DNA of 9,344 nt from Bacteroides sp. CAG:1060. GTDB taxonomy: Bacteria; Bacteroidota; Bacteroidia; Bacteroidales; UBA932. The position numbers were made by a program, and so were the translations under genes. The notes beneath the pieces are model-generated. The model was not told the DNA's origin. It ran no database searches and saw only the letters and a list, made by a program, of their open reading frames with translations. This document shows positions 1-6,048 of this stretch, in pieces. Location of the stretch: contig HF986346.1 in assembly GCA_000432655.1 (NCBI GenBank), positions 6,936-16,279 of the forward strand, given 5' to 3'. Position 1 is the stretch's first letter, and each line of letters starts with the position of its first letter.

Positions 1-33
1 GACTGCCGTAATCGACCACTCTACCACCTCTCC
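1..33 (-). tRNA. tRNA-Ser, 5' part only (cut by window edge)
   Basis: Read on the minus strand from 33 to 1, the sequence begins with acceptor strand GGAGAGG, then T8, G9 and a D-arm containing AGTGGTCGAT, and runs into the start of the anticodon arm (GGCAGTC). This matches bacterial type II tRNA-Ser. The anticodon, variable arm and 3' half lie outside the window, so the isoacceptor cannot be named. tRNA-Leu is the other type II candidate, but the GGAGAGGTGG opening favours serine. A consensus promoter lies just upstream. Confidence 0.85.
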
Positions 34-50
34 ATCCCGAATTGGGACTG

Positions 51-81
51 CAAATTTAGAAAATTATTTCAAATCTGCAAA
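51..81 (-). promoter_or_regulatory. Bacteroidota-type promoter of tRNA-Ser
   Basis: On the minus strand, TTTG (81-78) is followed after exactly 19 bases by TAAATTTG (58-51), a perfect TAnnTTTG -7 box. The expected start of transcription near 44 is about 11 bases before the tRNA at 33. Both boxes are visible in the sequence; the start point is inferred. Confidence 0.8.
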
Positions 82-91
82 ATATTTCTCT

Positions 92-121
92 AAAAAGACC
101 CTTTTTGCAAAAAGAGCCTTT
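92..121 (-). terminator. Intrinsic terminator of the sppA-nitroreductase operon
   Basis: An inverted repeat with arms 94-106 and 109-121 is centred on GC at 107-108. Read on the minus strand, the stem AAAGGCTCTTT closes on AAAGGGTCTTT with two G-U pairs and leads into a run of U. On the plus strand those two positions become A-C mismatches, so the hairpin is stronger in minus-strand RNA. It begins 15 bases after the stop of the nitroreductase gene. Confidence 0.75.
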
Positions 122-136
122 ATGAAGCGCCGGGAA

Positions 137-757
137 CTAATCCACAAACCTGAATTTGCTCTCATCGCGCGGCTTGGCGTCAGGCGATTCAAGAGGGTAT
201 CCGAATCCTACGCAGAGGACGAGCTGGTAGCCTTCGCTGAAGCCGAGCTTATCCATGACCTTGCGGATTTCCGGATTGGAACGGATGCTCTCGGAGCCGT
301 CGAGAAAGCGCACCGGACTGCCAAGGCAGATGGAACCGACACCCATGGACCATGCGGAAAGAACCATATTCTCCGACAGCATTCCGCAGTCCAGAAGGGA
401 GAAGTCATAACTTGTATCTGCAGCGATGAATGCCATCACCGGTGCGTTGCGGAAACTGTCGCCGGCCATAGGGACGTCCGGATTGGCTGCGGACATTGCA
501 GCTTTTATTTCAGACATGGTGTCCGGATTGTCCACCACTCTTATTTCCCACGACTGTCTGTTCTGCCCGTTTGGCGCGTTGATGCCGGCTTTCAGAATTA
601 CCTGCATGGTATCACGGGATACAGGAATCTGTTTGTAATTCCTGATGCTCCTGCGGCTCATTATCACGTTGTCCACGGCTTCTGCTTCCGAGTTGGAAGT
701 CTGGCAGCAGGCGGCACTCATAAGCGCGGCCACTGCTAAAAACAGTAATCTTTTCAT
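137..757 (-). CDS. Exported nitroreductase-family protein (putative lipoprotein)
   Basis: The 206-residue protein belongs to the FMN-dependent nitroreductase family, flavoproteins that pass electrons from NAD(P)H to nitro compounds, quinones or flavins. Family signs are RRSIRNY at residues 35-41 (the FMN-phosphate-binding start of the fold), APNGQNRQSW at 61-70, and the helix DCGMLSENMVLSAWSMGVGS at 123-142, with GFGYP near 184. Residues 1-18 form a signal peptide (MKRLLFLAVAALMSAACC). Cys17 or Cys18 could be lipidated, but the lipobox is weak because Ser, not Leu, is at -3 of Cys17. The domain itself is of normal length. The ATG overlaps the upstream sppA stop by one base (TAATG), implying translational coupling and a shared transcript. 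The natural substrate cannot be read from the sequence. An exported location is unusual for a family that mostly acts in the cytoplasm. Confidence 0.85.
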   Translation of the reverse strand: MKRLLFLAVAALMSAACCQTSNSEAEAVDNVIMSRRSIRNYKQIPVSRDTMQVILKAGINAPNGQNRQSWEIRVVDNPDTMSEIKAAMSAANPDVPMAGDSFRNAPVMAFIAADTSYDFSLLDCGMLSENMVLSAWSMGVGSICLGSPVRFLDGSESIRSNPEIRKVMDKLGFSEGYQLVLCVGFGYPLESPDAKPRDESKFRFVD

Positions 758-2505
758 TATTGTACGGTTATTTCGGTGTCCATGCGTGCAAGTATCTGCG
801 GCGATTTCAGAGTAGAAAGTCTCTTGAAGATGCGTGCCTGCGCTGATGTGTCGTCATCTCCGCCAAGCATGCTCATAATCATCTCCATCTGAGTCTGAGG
901 GCGAGGATATCCTTCGATTCTCCATGATCTGATGTCCGGGTCTCCGGCGCAGTCGGCAGCATAGAGGATGGCCTGTTCCAGAGAACCAATCTCGTCCACC
1001 AGATGAATGTCCAAAGCATCGCATCCTGTCCATACGCGTCCCTGTCCGATGGCATCCACGGTCTCCACCGGAAGAGAGCGTCCTTCCGATACGGTAGCGG
1101 TGAATCTGTCATATATGCTTTCGATGGAGGTCTGCATGTAGGCGTATTCGCTCTTGTCAAAAGGCCTCATCAGTCCGTACATGTCGGCGTGTTTGTTGGA
1201 ACTTACGCTCTCAACACCTACGTGGAGTGTGTTTTTCGCAACTTTGGAGAAATCCGGGACAACTCCGAAGACGCCGATGGAGCCGGTCAATGTAGTTGCG
1301 TCAGAATAAATCTTGTCACAGTTGTTGGAAATCCAGTATCCGCCGGAAGCCGCGTATGCTCCGTATGAAGCAATCAGAGGCTTGTCTTCCTTGAGACGGT
1401 CGAGCTCGTGCTTTATCTTTTCGCTGGCAAGTACGCTGCCGCCCGGAGAGTTGACCCTGAGGACGACTGCCTTGATGGAGGAATCGGCCCTTGCCTTGGC
1501 GATTACTCTGGCGAATCTGTCTCCGGCCACATCGCTGCTTGCGCTACCGTCCACAATCTCTCCGTCAACATAGATGACGGCTATTTCTTTCTTGGCTGTG
1601 CTGACAGCTGTCTTGACGGCGACATAGTCCGAGAAAGGAATCATGCTTACATCTTTGAAATTGTCGGCCAGGGCCAGTGCTGCGAGTTTGTCCTCAAGTT
1701 GTTCGCTGGTCATGAGTTCGTCCACGAAGCCGCAGCGAAGGAAATCTTCGGGAAGGTTGAGCTTGAGGTCGTTGACAGCGGAATTGACGTCCTCTATGTC
1801 GAGTCCGCGGCTCTCGGCGATATCGGAAGATATCACCTCCCACAAGGCATCCACCATTCTCTGGTTCTGCTCCCTGTTTTCCGGAGTTGAGGAGCTTCGC
1901 GTGTACATCTCCCCGGCAGATTTGTATTTGCCGTGTTTTATGAGTTGGACGTTGATGCCAAGCCTGTTGAGCAGGTCTCCAAGGAAAATCATTTGCGAAG
2001 ACACGCCGTTGACGAGGGTCGTGGCACCAAGATAGGAGGTCATATAGACTTTGTCGGCTACCGATGCAAGGTAATAACTCCCGGTAGATGGAGACTCTAT
2101 GTAGGATATGACAGGCTTTCCGCTATTGATTCTGAAGTCGGAAAGCGCCTTTCTGAACTCTTCGAGTGCGCTGATTCCTGATGCATTGAGATCGGTCTTC
2201 AAATATATGTATTTGACTCCCGGGTCTGTAGCTGCGGTGTTGATGGCACTGATGGCATCCCATATACCGATGGCGCTGATATTGCCGCCCCTAAGGGATG
2301 ATACCGGATCTGATTTCTTGGTCTGTTCCGACAGTACAATCTTGCTCATGTCTACCACCAGGACGCCCGATTGGGGAAGTACTGGCGTAGATTCGCTGAA
2401 AGCCAGCAATGAGCCGAAGAAACCGGCGACTAAGAAGAAGAATAATGCTGAGGTTAACAGAGTGCCGCAGATGACGGCAAGAGTAGTTTTAAGAAAATCT
2501 TTCAT
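757..2505 (-). CDS. sppA: Signal peptide peptidase SppA, 67K type
   Basis: This 582-residue membrane-bound serine protease cleaves leftover signal peptides in the membrane after preprotein processing. The length is close to the long, two-domain SppA (E. coli about 618 residues) rather than the short form. A hydrophobic segment at about residues 8-34 should be the single N-terminal membrane anchor. The catalytic pair is present: Lys195 in GKYKSAGE in the N-terminal half, and the nucleophile Ser357 in VNSPGGSVLAS in the C-terminal half. The second half also has VIYVDGEIVDG (310-320), YAASGGYWIS and LTGSIGVFG, typical of the S49 peptidase core. It is the first gene of a two-gene operon with the nitroreductase protein, transcribed from the consensus promoter at 2530-2560. 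AAGG sits directly against the ATG, so there is no well-spaced Shine-Dalgarno. Confidence 0.97.
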   Translation of the reverse strand: MKDFLKTTLAVICGTLLTSALFFFLVAGFFGSLLAFSESTPVLPQSGVLVVDMSKIVLSEQTKKSDPVSSLRGGNISAIGIWDAISAINTAATDPGVKYIYLKTDLNASGISALEEFRKALSDFRINSGKPVISYIESPSTGSYYLASVADKVYMTSYLGATTLVNGVSSQMIFLGDLLNRLGINVQLIKHGKYKSAGEMYTRSSSTPENREQNQRMVDALWEVISSDIAESRGLDIEDVNSAVNDLKLNLPEDFLRCGFVDELMTSEQLEDKLAALALADNFKDVSMIPFSDYVAVKTAVSTAKKEIAVIYVDGEIVDGSASSDVAGDRFARVIAKARADSSIKAVVLRVNSPGGSVLASEKIKHELDRLKEDKPLIASYGAYAASGGYWISNNCDKIYSDATTLTGSIGVFGVVPDFSKVAKNTLHVGVESVSSNKHADMYGLMRPFDKSEYAYMQTSIESIYDRFTATVSEGRSLPVETVDAIGQGRVWTGCDALDIHLVDEIGSLEQAILYAADCAGDPDIRSWRIEGYPRPQTQMEMIMSMLGGDDDTSAQARIFKRLSTLKSPQILARMDTEITVQ

Positions 2506-2529
2506 CCTTATATATAACTATAATTTGGA

Positions 2530-2560
2530 CAAATGTAGTAACTTTGTGACTTAAATCAAA
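2530..2560 (-). promoter_or_regulatory. Promoter of sppA operon
   Basis: On the minus strand, TTTG (2560-2557) is followed after exactly 19 bases by TACATTTG (2537-2530), a full Bacteroidota consensus. Transcription would begin near 2523, giving a leader of about 18 bases. Its -7 box lies one base from the opposing -7 box for hisS, so the two core promoters overlap. Confidence 0.8.
2539..2546 (+). promoter_or_regulatory. -7 box of hisS promoter
   Basis: TAACTTTG matches TAnnTTTG perfectly. No TTTG lies at the usual distance: the position 19 bases upstream reads AACT, and the nearby TTTG at 2524-2527 is only 11 bases away. The -33 element is therefore weak or absent. The start of transcription should fall near 2553, so the hisS message would have only about a dozen leader bases. 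Confidence 0.6.
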
Positions 2561-2565
2561 TGCAA

Positions 2566-3924
2566 ATGGCACAAAAACCTTCAATTCCCAAAGGGACAAG
2601 AGATTTCGGTCCGCAGGAGATGGCCGAAAGGAATTATATATTCGATACGGTCCGTTCCGTATTCCGCACATACGGATATTCGCAGATAGATACTCCGGCT
2701 ATGGAGAATCTTTCCACCCTTATGGGTAAATATGGCGACGAGGGGGATAAACTTCTCTTCAGGATTCTTAATTCCGGAGATGCATTCGCTTCCGTAGACA
2801 TGCAGAAGCCCCTTACGCCTCAGGTGTGCGAAAAGGGGTTGAGGTATGACCTTACTGTCCCGTTTGCAAGATATGTGGTTCAGCATCAGAATGAGCTTTC
2901 GTTCCCGTTCAAGCGTTTCCAGATTCAGCCTGTGTGGCGTGCGGACCGTCCTCAGAAAGGGCGTTATCGCGAGTTCTACCAGTGCGATGTGGATGCCATA
3001 GGCAGCCGTAGCCAGTTGTGTGAACTGGAACTGGTGCAGATAGTGGACAAGGTGTTCGAAAAGTTCGATGTGCGGGTTCTGCTGAAAATCAACAACCGCA
3101 AGGTGCTTACCGGGCTTGCTGAGGTATGCGGACATCCGGACCATGTCGTTGATATCACGGTGGCCATTGACAAACTTGACAAGATAGGTCTTGATGCCGT
3201 TAAGGACGAGCTTCGGGGCAAAGGGCTTGACGAGAAGGCCCTGTCGATACTTGAACCGGTTCTGCTGTTGAACGGCAGCACTGAGGAGAAGCTTGGGGCG
3301 ATGCGCTCGCTGATGAGCGGTTCGGAAATCGGACTCAAGGGTTTGGATGAGCTTGAGGAATTGTTCGGGTTCATACGTGCAGCCGGCGTGCGCGTTCCGG
3401 TAGAGATGGATCTTTCCCTTGCCAGGGGGTTGAACTACTACACCGGAGCTATTTTTGAGGTTAAAGCACTTGATTTTCAGATTGGAAGTATTTGTGGGGG
3501 AGGGCGTTATGACAATCTTACCGGGATCTTCGGCCTGCCTGACATGTCCGGGGTCGGTATCAGTTTCGGAGCGGATCGCATCTATGATGTGCTCAAAGGT
3601 CTTGAGAAGTTCCCGAAAGATCTCTCAAGTTCCACCAAGGTGCTGTTTGCCAATATGGACAGGAGCACGCTTGAGTATCTCATGCCGATAACGGCAGCAC
3701 TGCGCGACAGGGGCATTCCGGTGGAACTGTATCCCGACACCTGCAAGCTCAAAAAGCAGTTTGATTATGCTCAGCGCAAGAATATCCCTTTCATCTCCAT
3801 TAATGGATCTTCGGAAATGGAAGCCGGACAGGTTAATATCAAAAGCCTCGAATCCGGGCAGCAGTGCTCTTTTGCCAAAGATGATTTCGAGTCAATGGCT
3901 CAGTTCCTCTGCGGTGGAGAATAA
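2566..3924 (+). CDS. hisS: Histidine--tRNA ligase
   Basis: This class II aminoacyl-tRNA synthetase charges tRNA-His using ATP in the cytoplasm. Numbered from the chosen start (452 residues): motif 2 lies around 116-146 ([17 protein letters not shown]), the histidine-binding HisA motif is [10 protein letters not shown] at about 285-294, the HisB motif GGGRYD is at 311-316, and motif 3 [10 protein letters not shown] is at 329-338. The C-terminal anticodon-binding domain follows from about 357. HisA usually reads RGLDYY; here Asn replaces Asp, which I believe is common in Bacteroidales but cannot check. An in-frame ATG at 2560 would add two residues (MQ). I prefer 2566 because the resulting start [14 protein letters not shown] matches the family as I recall it, and because the -33 box of the opposing sppA promoter covers 2557-2560. 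The cognate tRNA-His gene lies about 2 kb downstream on the other strand. No clear terminator follows, so transcription may run on into tRNA-fMet. Confidence 0.97.
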   Translation: MAQKPSIPKGTRDFGPQEMAERNYIFDTVRSVFRTYGYSQIDTPAMENLSTLMGKYGDEGDKLLFRILNSGDAFASVDMQKPLTPQVCEKGLRYDLTVPFARYVVQHQNELSFPFKRFQIQPVWRADRPQKGRYREFYQCDVDAIGSRSQLCELELVQIVDKVFEKFDVRVLLKINNRKVLTGLAEVCGHPDHVVDITVAIDKLDKIGLDAVKDELRGKGLDEKALSILEPVLLLNGSTEEKLGAMRSLMSGSEIGLKGLDELEELFGFIRAAGVRVPVEMDLSLARGLNYYTGAIFEVKALDFQIGSICGGGRYDNLTGIFGLPDMSGVGISFGADRIYDVLKGLEKFPKDLSSSTKVLFANMDRSTLEYLMPITAALRDRGIPVELYPDTCKLKKQFDYAQRKNIPFISINGSSEMEAGQVNIKSLESGQQCSFAKDDFESMAQFLCGGE

Positions 3925-3985
3925 TCTTGGAACGGGCAGGAATCGCGCTGCTGAGCGGAGTATTTGCAATAATAGGGAGAAAAAT

Positions 3986-4016
3986 TTTGTAAATTCAAAA
4001 CTAATGCCTACCTTTG
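3986..4016 (+). promoter_or_regulatory. Promoter of initiator tRNA
   Basis: TTTG (3986-3989) is followed after exactly 19 bases by TACCTTTG (4009-4016). The expected start near 4023 is about 7 bases before the tRNA. The spacing and -7 sequence closely match those of the tRNA-His promoter in this window. Confidence 0.8.
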
Positions 4017-4029
4017 TGCTCTCAAACAT

Positions 4030-4101
<72 letters not shown>

Positions 4102-4102
<1 letters not shown>

Positions 4103-4139
4103 CTAAAAAGGACAAGTCGCAAGATTTGTCCTTTTTAGT
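4102..4139 (+). terminator. Terminator after tRNA-fMet
   Basis: A 17-pair stem (4102-4118 with 4123-4139, one G-U pair) closes on a GCAA tetraloop of the GNRA class. The descending arm ends in CTTTTTAGT. The arms are flanked by A5 and T5 tracts, so the hairpin could work in both directions. It uses the discriminator base of the tRNA as its first stem base, leaving no spacer. Confidence 0.85.
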
Positions 4140-4180
4140 GTTGTTTCCCCTTGGAGAGGGACTCTATTATCATTTCTTAA

Positions 4181-4239
4181 CTTAAAATTAAAAATAGGGT
4201 GACACACCCAGTCAGAATGTATCACCCTAAAATTTTAAG
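4181..4239. repeat. Interrupted inverted repeat upstream of the GIY-YIG gene
   Basis: The outer arms CTTAAAATT (4181-4189) and AATTTTAAG (4231-4239) pair over 9 bases. The inner arms TAGGGTGA (4195-4202) and TCACCCTA (4222-4229) pair over 8. They are separated by an asymmetric internal loop and enclose 19 bases. A competing hairpin, GGGTG/CACCC (4197-4201 with 4205-4209), uses the same left inner arm. The right outer arm reaches to within 12 bases of the -7 box at 4252, covering the -33 region. It could be an operator, a second terminator or an element border; the sequence does not decide. The remaining bases between 4140 and 4278 show nothing else. Confidence 0.6.
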
Positions 4240-4251
4240 ATAAAAAGTGTG

Positions 4252-4259
4252 TATATTTG
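4252..4259 (+). promoter_or_regulatory. -7 box of the GIY-YIG gene promoter
   Basis: TATATTTG is a perfect TAnnTTTG match, 19 bases before the ATG at 4279. The -33 position (4229-4232) reads AAAA, so that element is missing or covered by the inverted repeat. The expected start of transcription near 4266 leaves a leader of about 13 bases. Confidence 0.55.
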
Positions 4260-4278
4260 AAGCAAAATATAATAGCAG

Positions 4279-5427
4279 ATGAAGCAAGATATCGTATTCT
4301 CTAGTTCTCTTCTCCCACAGGGGATAATCCCTATGGATTGTGCAGGAATTTGTCAACGTTGTCTAGTCTCAACGGGGGTGTTTGTAAAAAAGGGAGACGA
4401 TATAGTTTTATTTAGTGTTTATAAATGGAAAGAAGGAAGAAAGTATTTAGATAAAGAACAAGTCGGTAGTTATCTCCTCAAATCCGATTATGAAGGATAT
4501 GCTTACAACCCTGGAGGTGATAGTACGTGGGGAACAAAAGAGGGAGGAACTCTGTTCTCTCTATATTCTTCGATAGAAGAGATTGTTACTGCTTACTACC
4601 CTACTTCATTTACCATTGAAGAAGATGAGTTTTCTTCAGAGAAAAGAATATGTTGGTATAGAATAGCAGGCAAGGGTTTCATTGGAAGTTTTTCCAAACT
4701 TCAAAATGGATTTTGGATTAACTACCTTATGCTTTCTTTTTCAATAGATAATAAACGGCCTGTTTTATGCGTCTTTTTTGACAAGAAAAAAATTTCCATA
4801 AAAAAGAATGATACCATCACTTTTAAATTTGAGGATAACTCATATTTGTCATTTCCTGTAACGAGTTCTCCAGGAAAGATAGAGCACTCCTATTATAGCA
4901 ATATGTCTATCATCCCTATCTTTAATAATAATATTGCCACTTTTGCTGATAAGGGATGGACATCGGTTAAAATAGAGCATTCTAATGGTGATGCGCCTCA
5001 TTTATTAAAAAACGAGTGCAGGAGTGATTATTGTTTCCCATTTTCATCACTTCTTTTTAAGCGATATACTAAACAGTATTTGCTGGCACTAGATGAGCTT
5101 GGAATCGTAGCAGAAGAGAATGCACCTTCAACTGTAGAGAAAACAAGGGAGGACACAGAAGAAGCGTGTTTTGTTTACTTAATGGTTGACACCTCCAATG
5201 GTTATCATAAAATAGGTATTTCTAATCACCCAGAGTATAGGGAGAAAACTCTCCAAAGTGAAAAGCCTACAATTGAAAAGATATGTGCAAAGCAGTTTCC
5301 ATCCCGCCAAATTGCAACCGCAATTGAAAGTGCCTTGCATTCTACATTCGCTTCAAAACGAATCCGTGGCGAATGGTTTAATCTATCCGATGCGGATGTC
5401 TCTCAAATTATACAAACTTTGAAATAG
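4279..5427 (+). CDS. Accessory protein with C-terminal GIY-YIG (T5orf172/MUG113-like) domain
   Basis: The protein has 382 residues. Residues 297-382 look like a GIY-YIG-superfamily nuclease domain of the T5orf172/MUG113 type. VYLM (299-302) and KIGIS (311-315) stand for the two name motifs. Arg321 follows in EYREKTLQ. Glu350 and His353 lie in the helix AIESALHSTF, and GEWFNL (364-369) closes the domain. These are the positions expected to form the catalytic site. Residues 1-280 I do not recognise. They are rich in aromatic residues and short beta-type segments (for example KNDTITFKFEDNSYLSFPV at 176-194), with Cys at 21, 25 and 28, and no signal peptide or membrane segment. A charged linker (about 280-295) joins the parts. 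Base composition differs from the flanks: 4741-4800 has 17 G/C in 60, against 35 in 60 at 6541-6600. It stands alone between two convergent tRNA genes, which suggests horizontal acquisition. DNA cleavage is inferred; the target and role are unknown. Confidence 0.85.
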   Translation: MKQDIVFSSSLLPQGIIPMDCAGICQRCLVSTGVFVKKGDDIVLFSVYKWKEGRKYLDKEQVGSYLLKSDYEGYAYNPGGDSTWGTKEGGTLFSLYSSIEEIVTAYYPTSFTIEEDEFSSEKRICWYRIAGKGFIGSFSKLQNGFWINYLMLSFSIDNKRPVLCVFFDKKKISIKKNDTITFKFEDNSYLSFPVTSSPGKIEHSYYSNMSIIPIFNNNIATFADKGWTSVKIEHSNGDAPHLLKNECRSDYCFPFSSLLFKRYTKQYLLALDELGIVAEENAPSTVEKTREDTEEACFVYLMVDTSNGYHKIGISNHPEYREKTLQSEKPTIEKICAKQFPSRQIATAIESALHSTFASKRIRGEWFNLSDADVSQIIQTLK

Positions 5428-5439
5428 CAACCCAAACAC

Positions 5440-5807
5440 GGCTGATTTCCCCCTTTTCGGCACCGAGTGATCTGTTCGTACCAGAGAAGGGGGTTTCCGG
5501 TACCGAATATCTCCTCTGTACCAGAAACGCCTGTTTTTTACACCGAATGCCTCTGAAAATGCGTCGCGTACCCCAGGAAGCCTTTTTGAGCACGGCACGC
5601 ATATTCCGTACCATAGAAGGCCCTCTCCGGTACCGAATGCCACAAAGCCAAAAATGAGAAGAGCATTGCCTGCATCGAGTATCACAAAGCCAAAAATGAG
5701 AAGGTATTGTCTGCAGCGACTATCACAAATACCAAAAATGAGAAGGCATTGCCTGCAGCGAATGCCACAGCTGCCAGAAAAGAGGAGGCCAGTGCAAAAA
5801 GCGCAGC
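5440..5807. repeat. Degenerate tandem array, about nine units of 40-42 bp
   Basis: Starting 13 bases after the GIY-YIG stop, a unit of roughly TACCA(aaaat)GAGAAGG...TCCGGTACCGAATGCC recurs. The CGAAT-like anchor appears at 5464, 5504, 5544, about 5598, 5634, 5676, 5717, 5759 and about 5802, mostly 40-42 bases apart with one 10-base insertion in the third unit. The left half shares GTACC/ACCGAAT (GTACC at 5478, 5518, 5568, 5608). The right half shares AAAAATGAGAAG at 5650, 5692 and 5734 and a decayed copy at 5776, exactly 42 bases apart. Some left units are themselves imperfect inverted repeats (GTACC...GGTAC, as at 5478-5502 and 5608-5632). Open frames cross the array on both strands, but the mixed 40/50/41/42 spacing does not keep one frame, so I call it non-coding. 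This explains the 440 bases between the GIY-YIG gene and tRNA-His. Confidence 0.8.
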
Positions 5808-5828
5808 CCGCCTCACCGGGGAAAACAA

Positions 5829-5858
5829 AAAGAGAACGACATCAAAATCGTTCTCTTT
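5829..5858 (-). terminator. Terminator of tRNA-His
   Basis: An 11-base perfect inverted repeat, AAAGAGAACGA (5829-5839) and TCGTTCTCTTT (5848-5858), encloses an 8-base loop. On the minus strand the stem is followed by TTGTTTTC, a U-rich tail, 7 bases after the encoded CCA of tRNA-His. There is no T-run on the plus strand side, so it serves the minus strand. Confidence 0.85.
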
Positions 5859-5867
5859 CCAATTTGG

Positions 5868-5941
5868 GGTGCGATGTGGGGCTCGAACCCACGACACCCA
5901 GAACCACAATCTGGTGCTCTACCAACTGAACTAATCGCACC
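5868..5941 (-). tRNA. tRNA-His (anticodon GTG)
   Basis: On the minus strand the gene reads acceptor GTGCGAT (5940-5934) preceded by an encoded G-1 (5941), D-arm with AGTTGGTA, anticodon stem CCAGA/TCTGG around loop TTGTGGT (GTG at 5907-5905), T-arm GTGGG/CCCAC, and 3' strand ATCGCAC with discriminator C73 at 5868. G-1 pairing with C73 is the identity mark of bacterial tRNA-His. The next three bases (5867-5865) read CCA, so the tail may be encoded here, unlike in the tRNA-fMet of this window, though three bases could match by chance. Confidence 0.96.
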
Positions 5942-5958
5942 GTGTCAGTTTGGAGTGA

Positions 5959-5989
5959 CAAAGGTACAAAGATTTTTCGGGATTGCAAG
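5959..5989 (-). promoter_or_regulatory. Promoter of tRNA-His
   Basis: On the minus strand, CTTG (5989-5986, three of four bases of TTTG) is followed after 19 bases by TACCTTTG (5966-5959). The expected start near 5952 is about 11 bases before the tRNA. The -7 box is identical to that of tRNA-fMet. Confidence 0.75.
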
Positions 5990-6009
5990 AGAATACTCAA
6001 AAAAAGAAT

Positions 6010-6017
6010 TATCTTTG
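6010..6017 (+). promoter_or_regulatory. -7 box of the carboxyltransferase operon, with Shine-Dalgarno downstream
   Basis: TATCTTTG is a perfect TAnnTTTG. No good -33 box is present at the normal distance; ATTG at 5982-5985 would need 24 bases of spacing. Transcription would start near 6024. AGGAG at 6041-6045 lies 3 bases before the ATG at 6049, the clearest Shine-Dalgarno-like sequence in the window, though closer than the usual spacing. The promoter diverges from that of tRNA-His. Confidence 0.6.
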
Positions 6018-6048
6018 TGTGATTGGAATAAAAATAGAATAGGAGAAT

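Noticed and set aside
122..739. Long plus-strand open frame (205 codons) opposite the nitroreductase gene
   Set aside because: It lies fully antisense to a gene with clear family motifs, has no family resemblance, and its ATG falls at the edge of the operon terminator.
2560..2565. Upstream in-frame ATG for hisS
   Set aside because: It adds only Met-Gln, lies within the opposing -33 box, and the family start fits the second ATG at 2566 better.
3946..3957. Possible hisS terminator hairpin (CGCT-GCTG-AGCG)
   Set aside because: Only four base pairs and no T-run follows; too weak to call.
4279..5427. Homing endonuclease or group I intron product
   Set aside because: The domain is of the T5orf172/MUG113 type, no intron-like sequence surrounds it, and it has its own -7 box and start.
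5383..5685. Minus-strand open frame of 100 codons across the array
   Set aside because: It overlaps the end of the GIY-YIG gene, and the 40/50-base repeat spacing means units fall in different frames, so the repeats are not encoded as a protein repeat.
5440..5807. CRISPR array
   Set aside because: Adjacent units differ throughout and there are no constant repeats separated by unique spacers; no cas genes are present.
5654..5929. Plus-strand open frame of 91 codons with 14-residue repeats
   Set aside because: It runs on through the tRNA-His terminator and most of the tRNA itself, so at least its end is not a real gene; the repetition follows from the DNA array.
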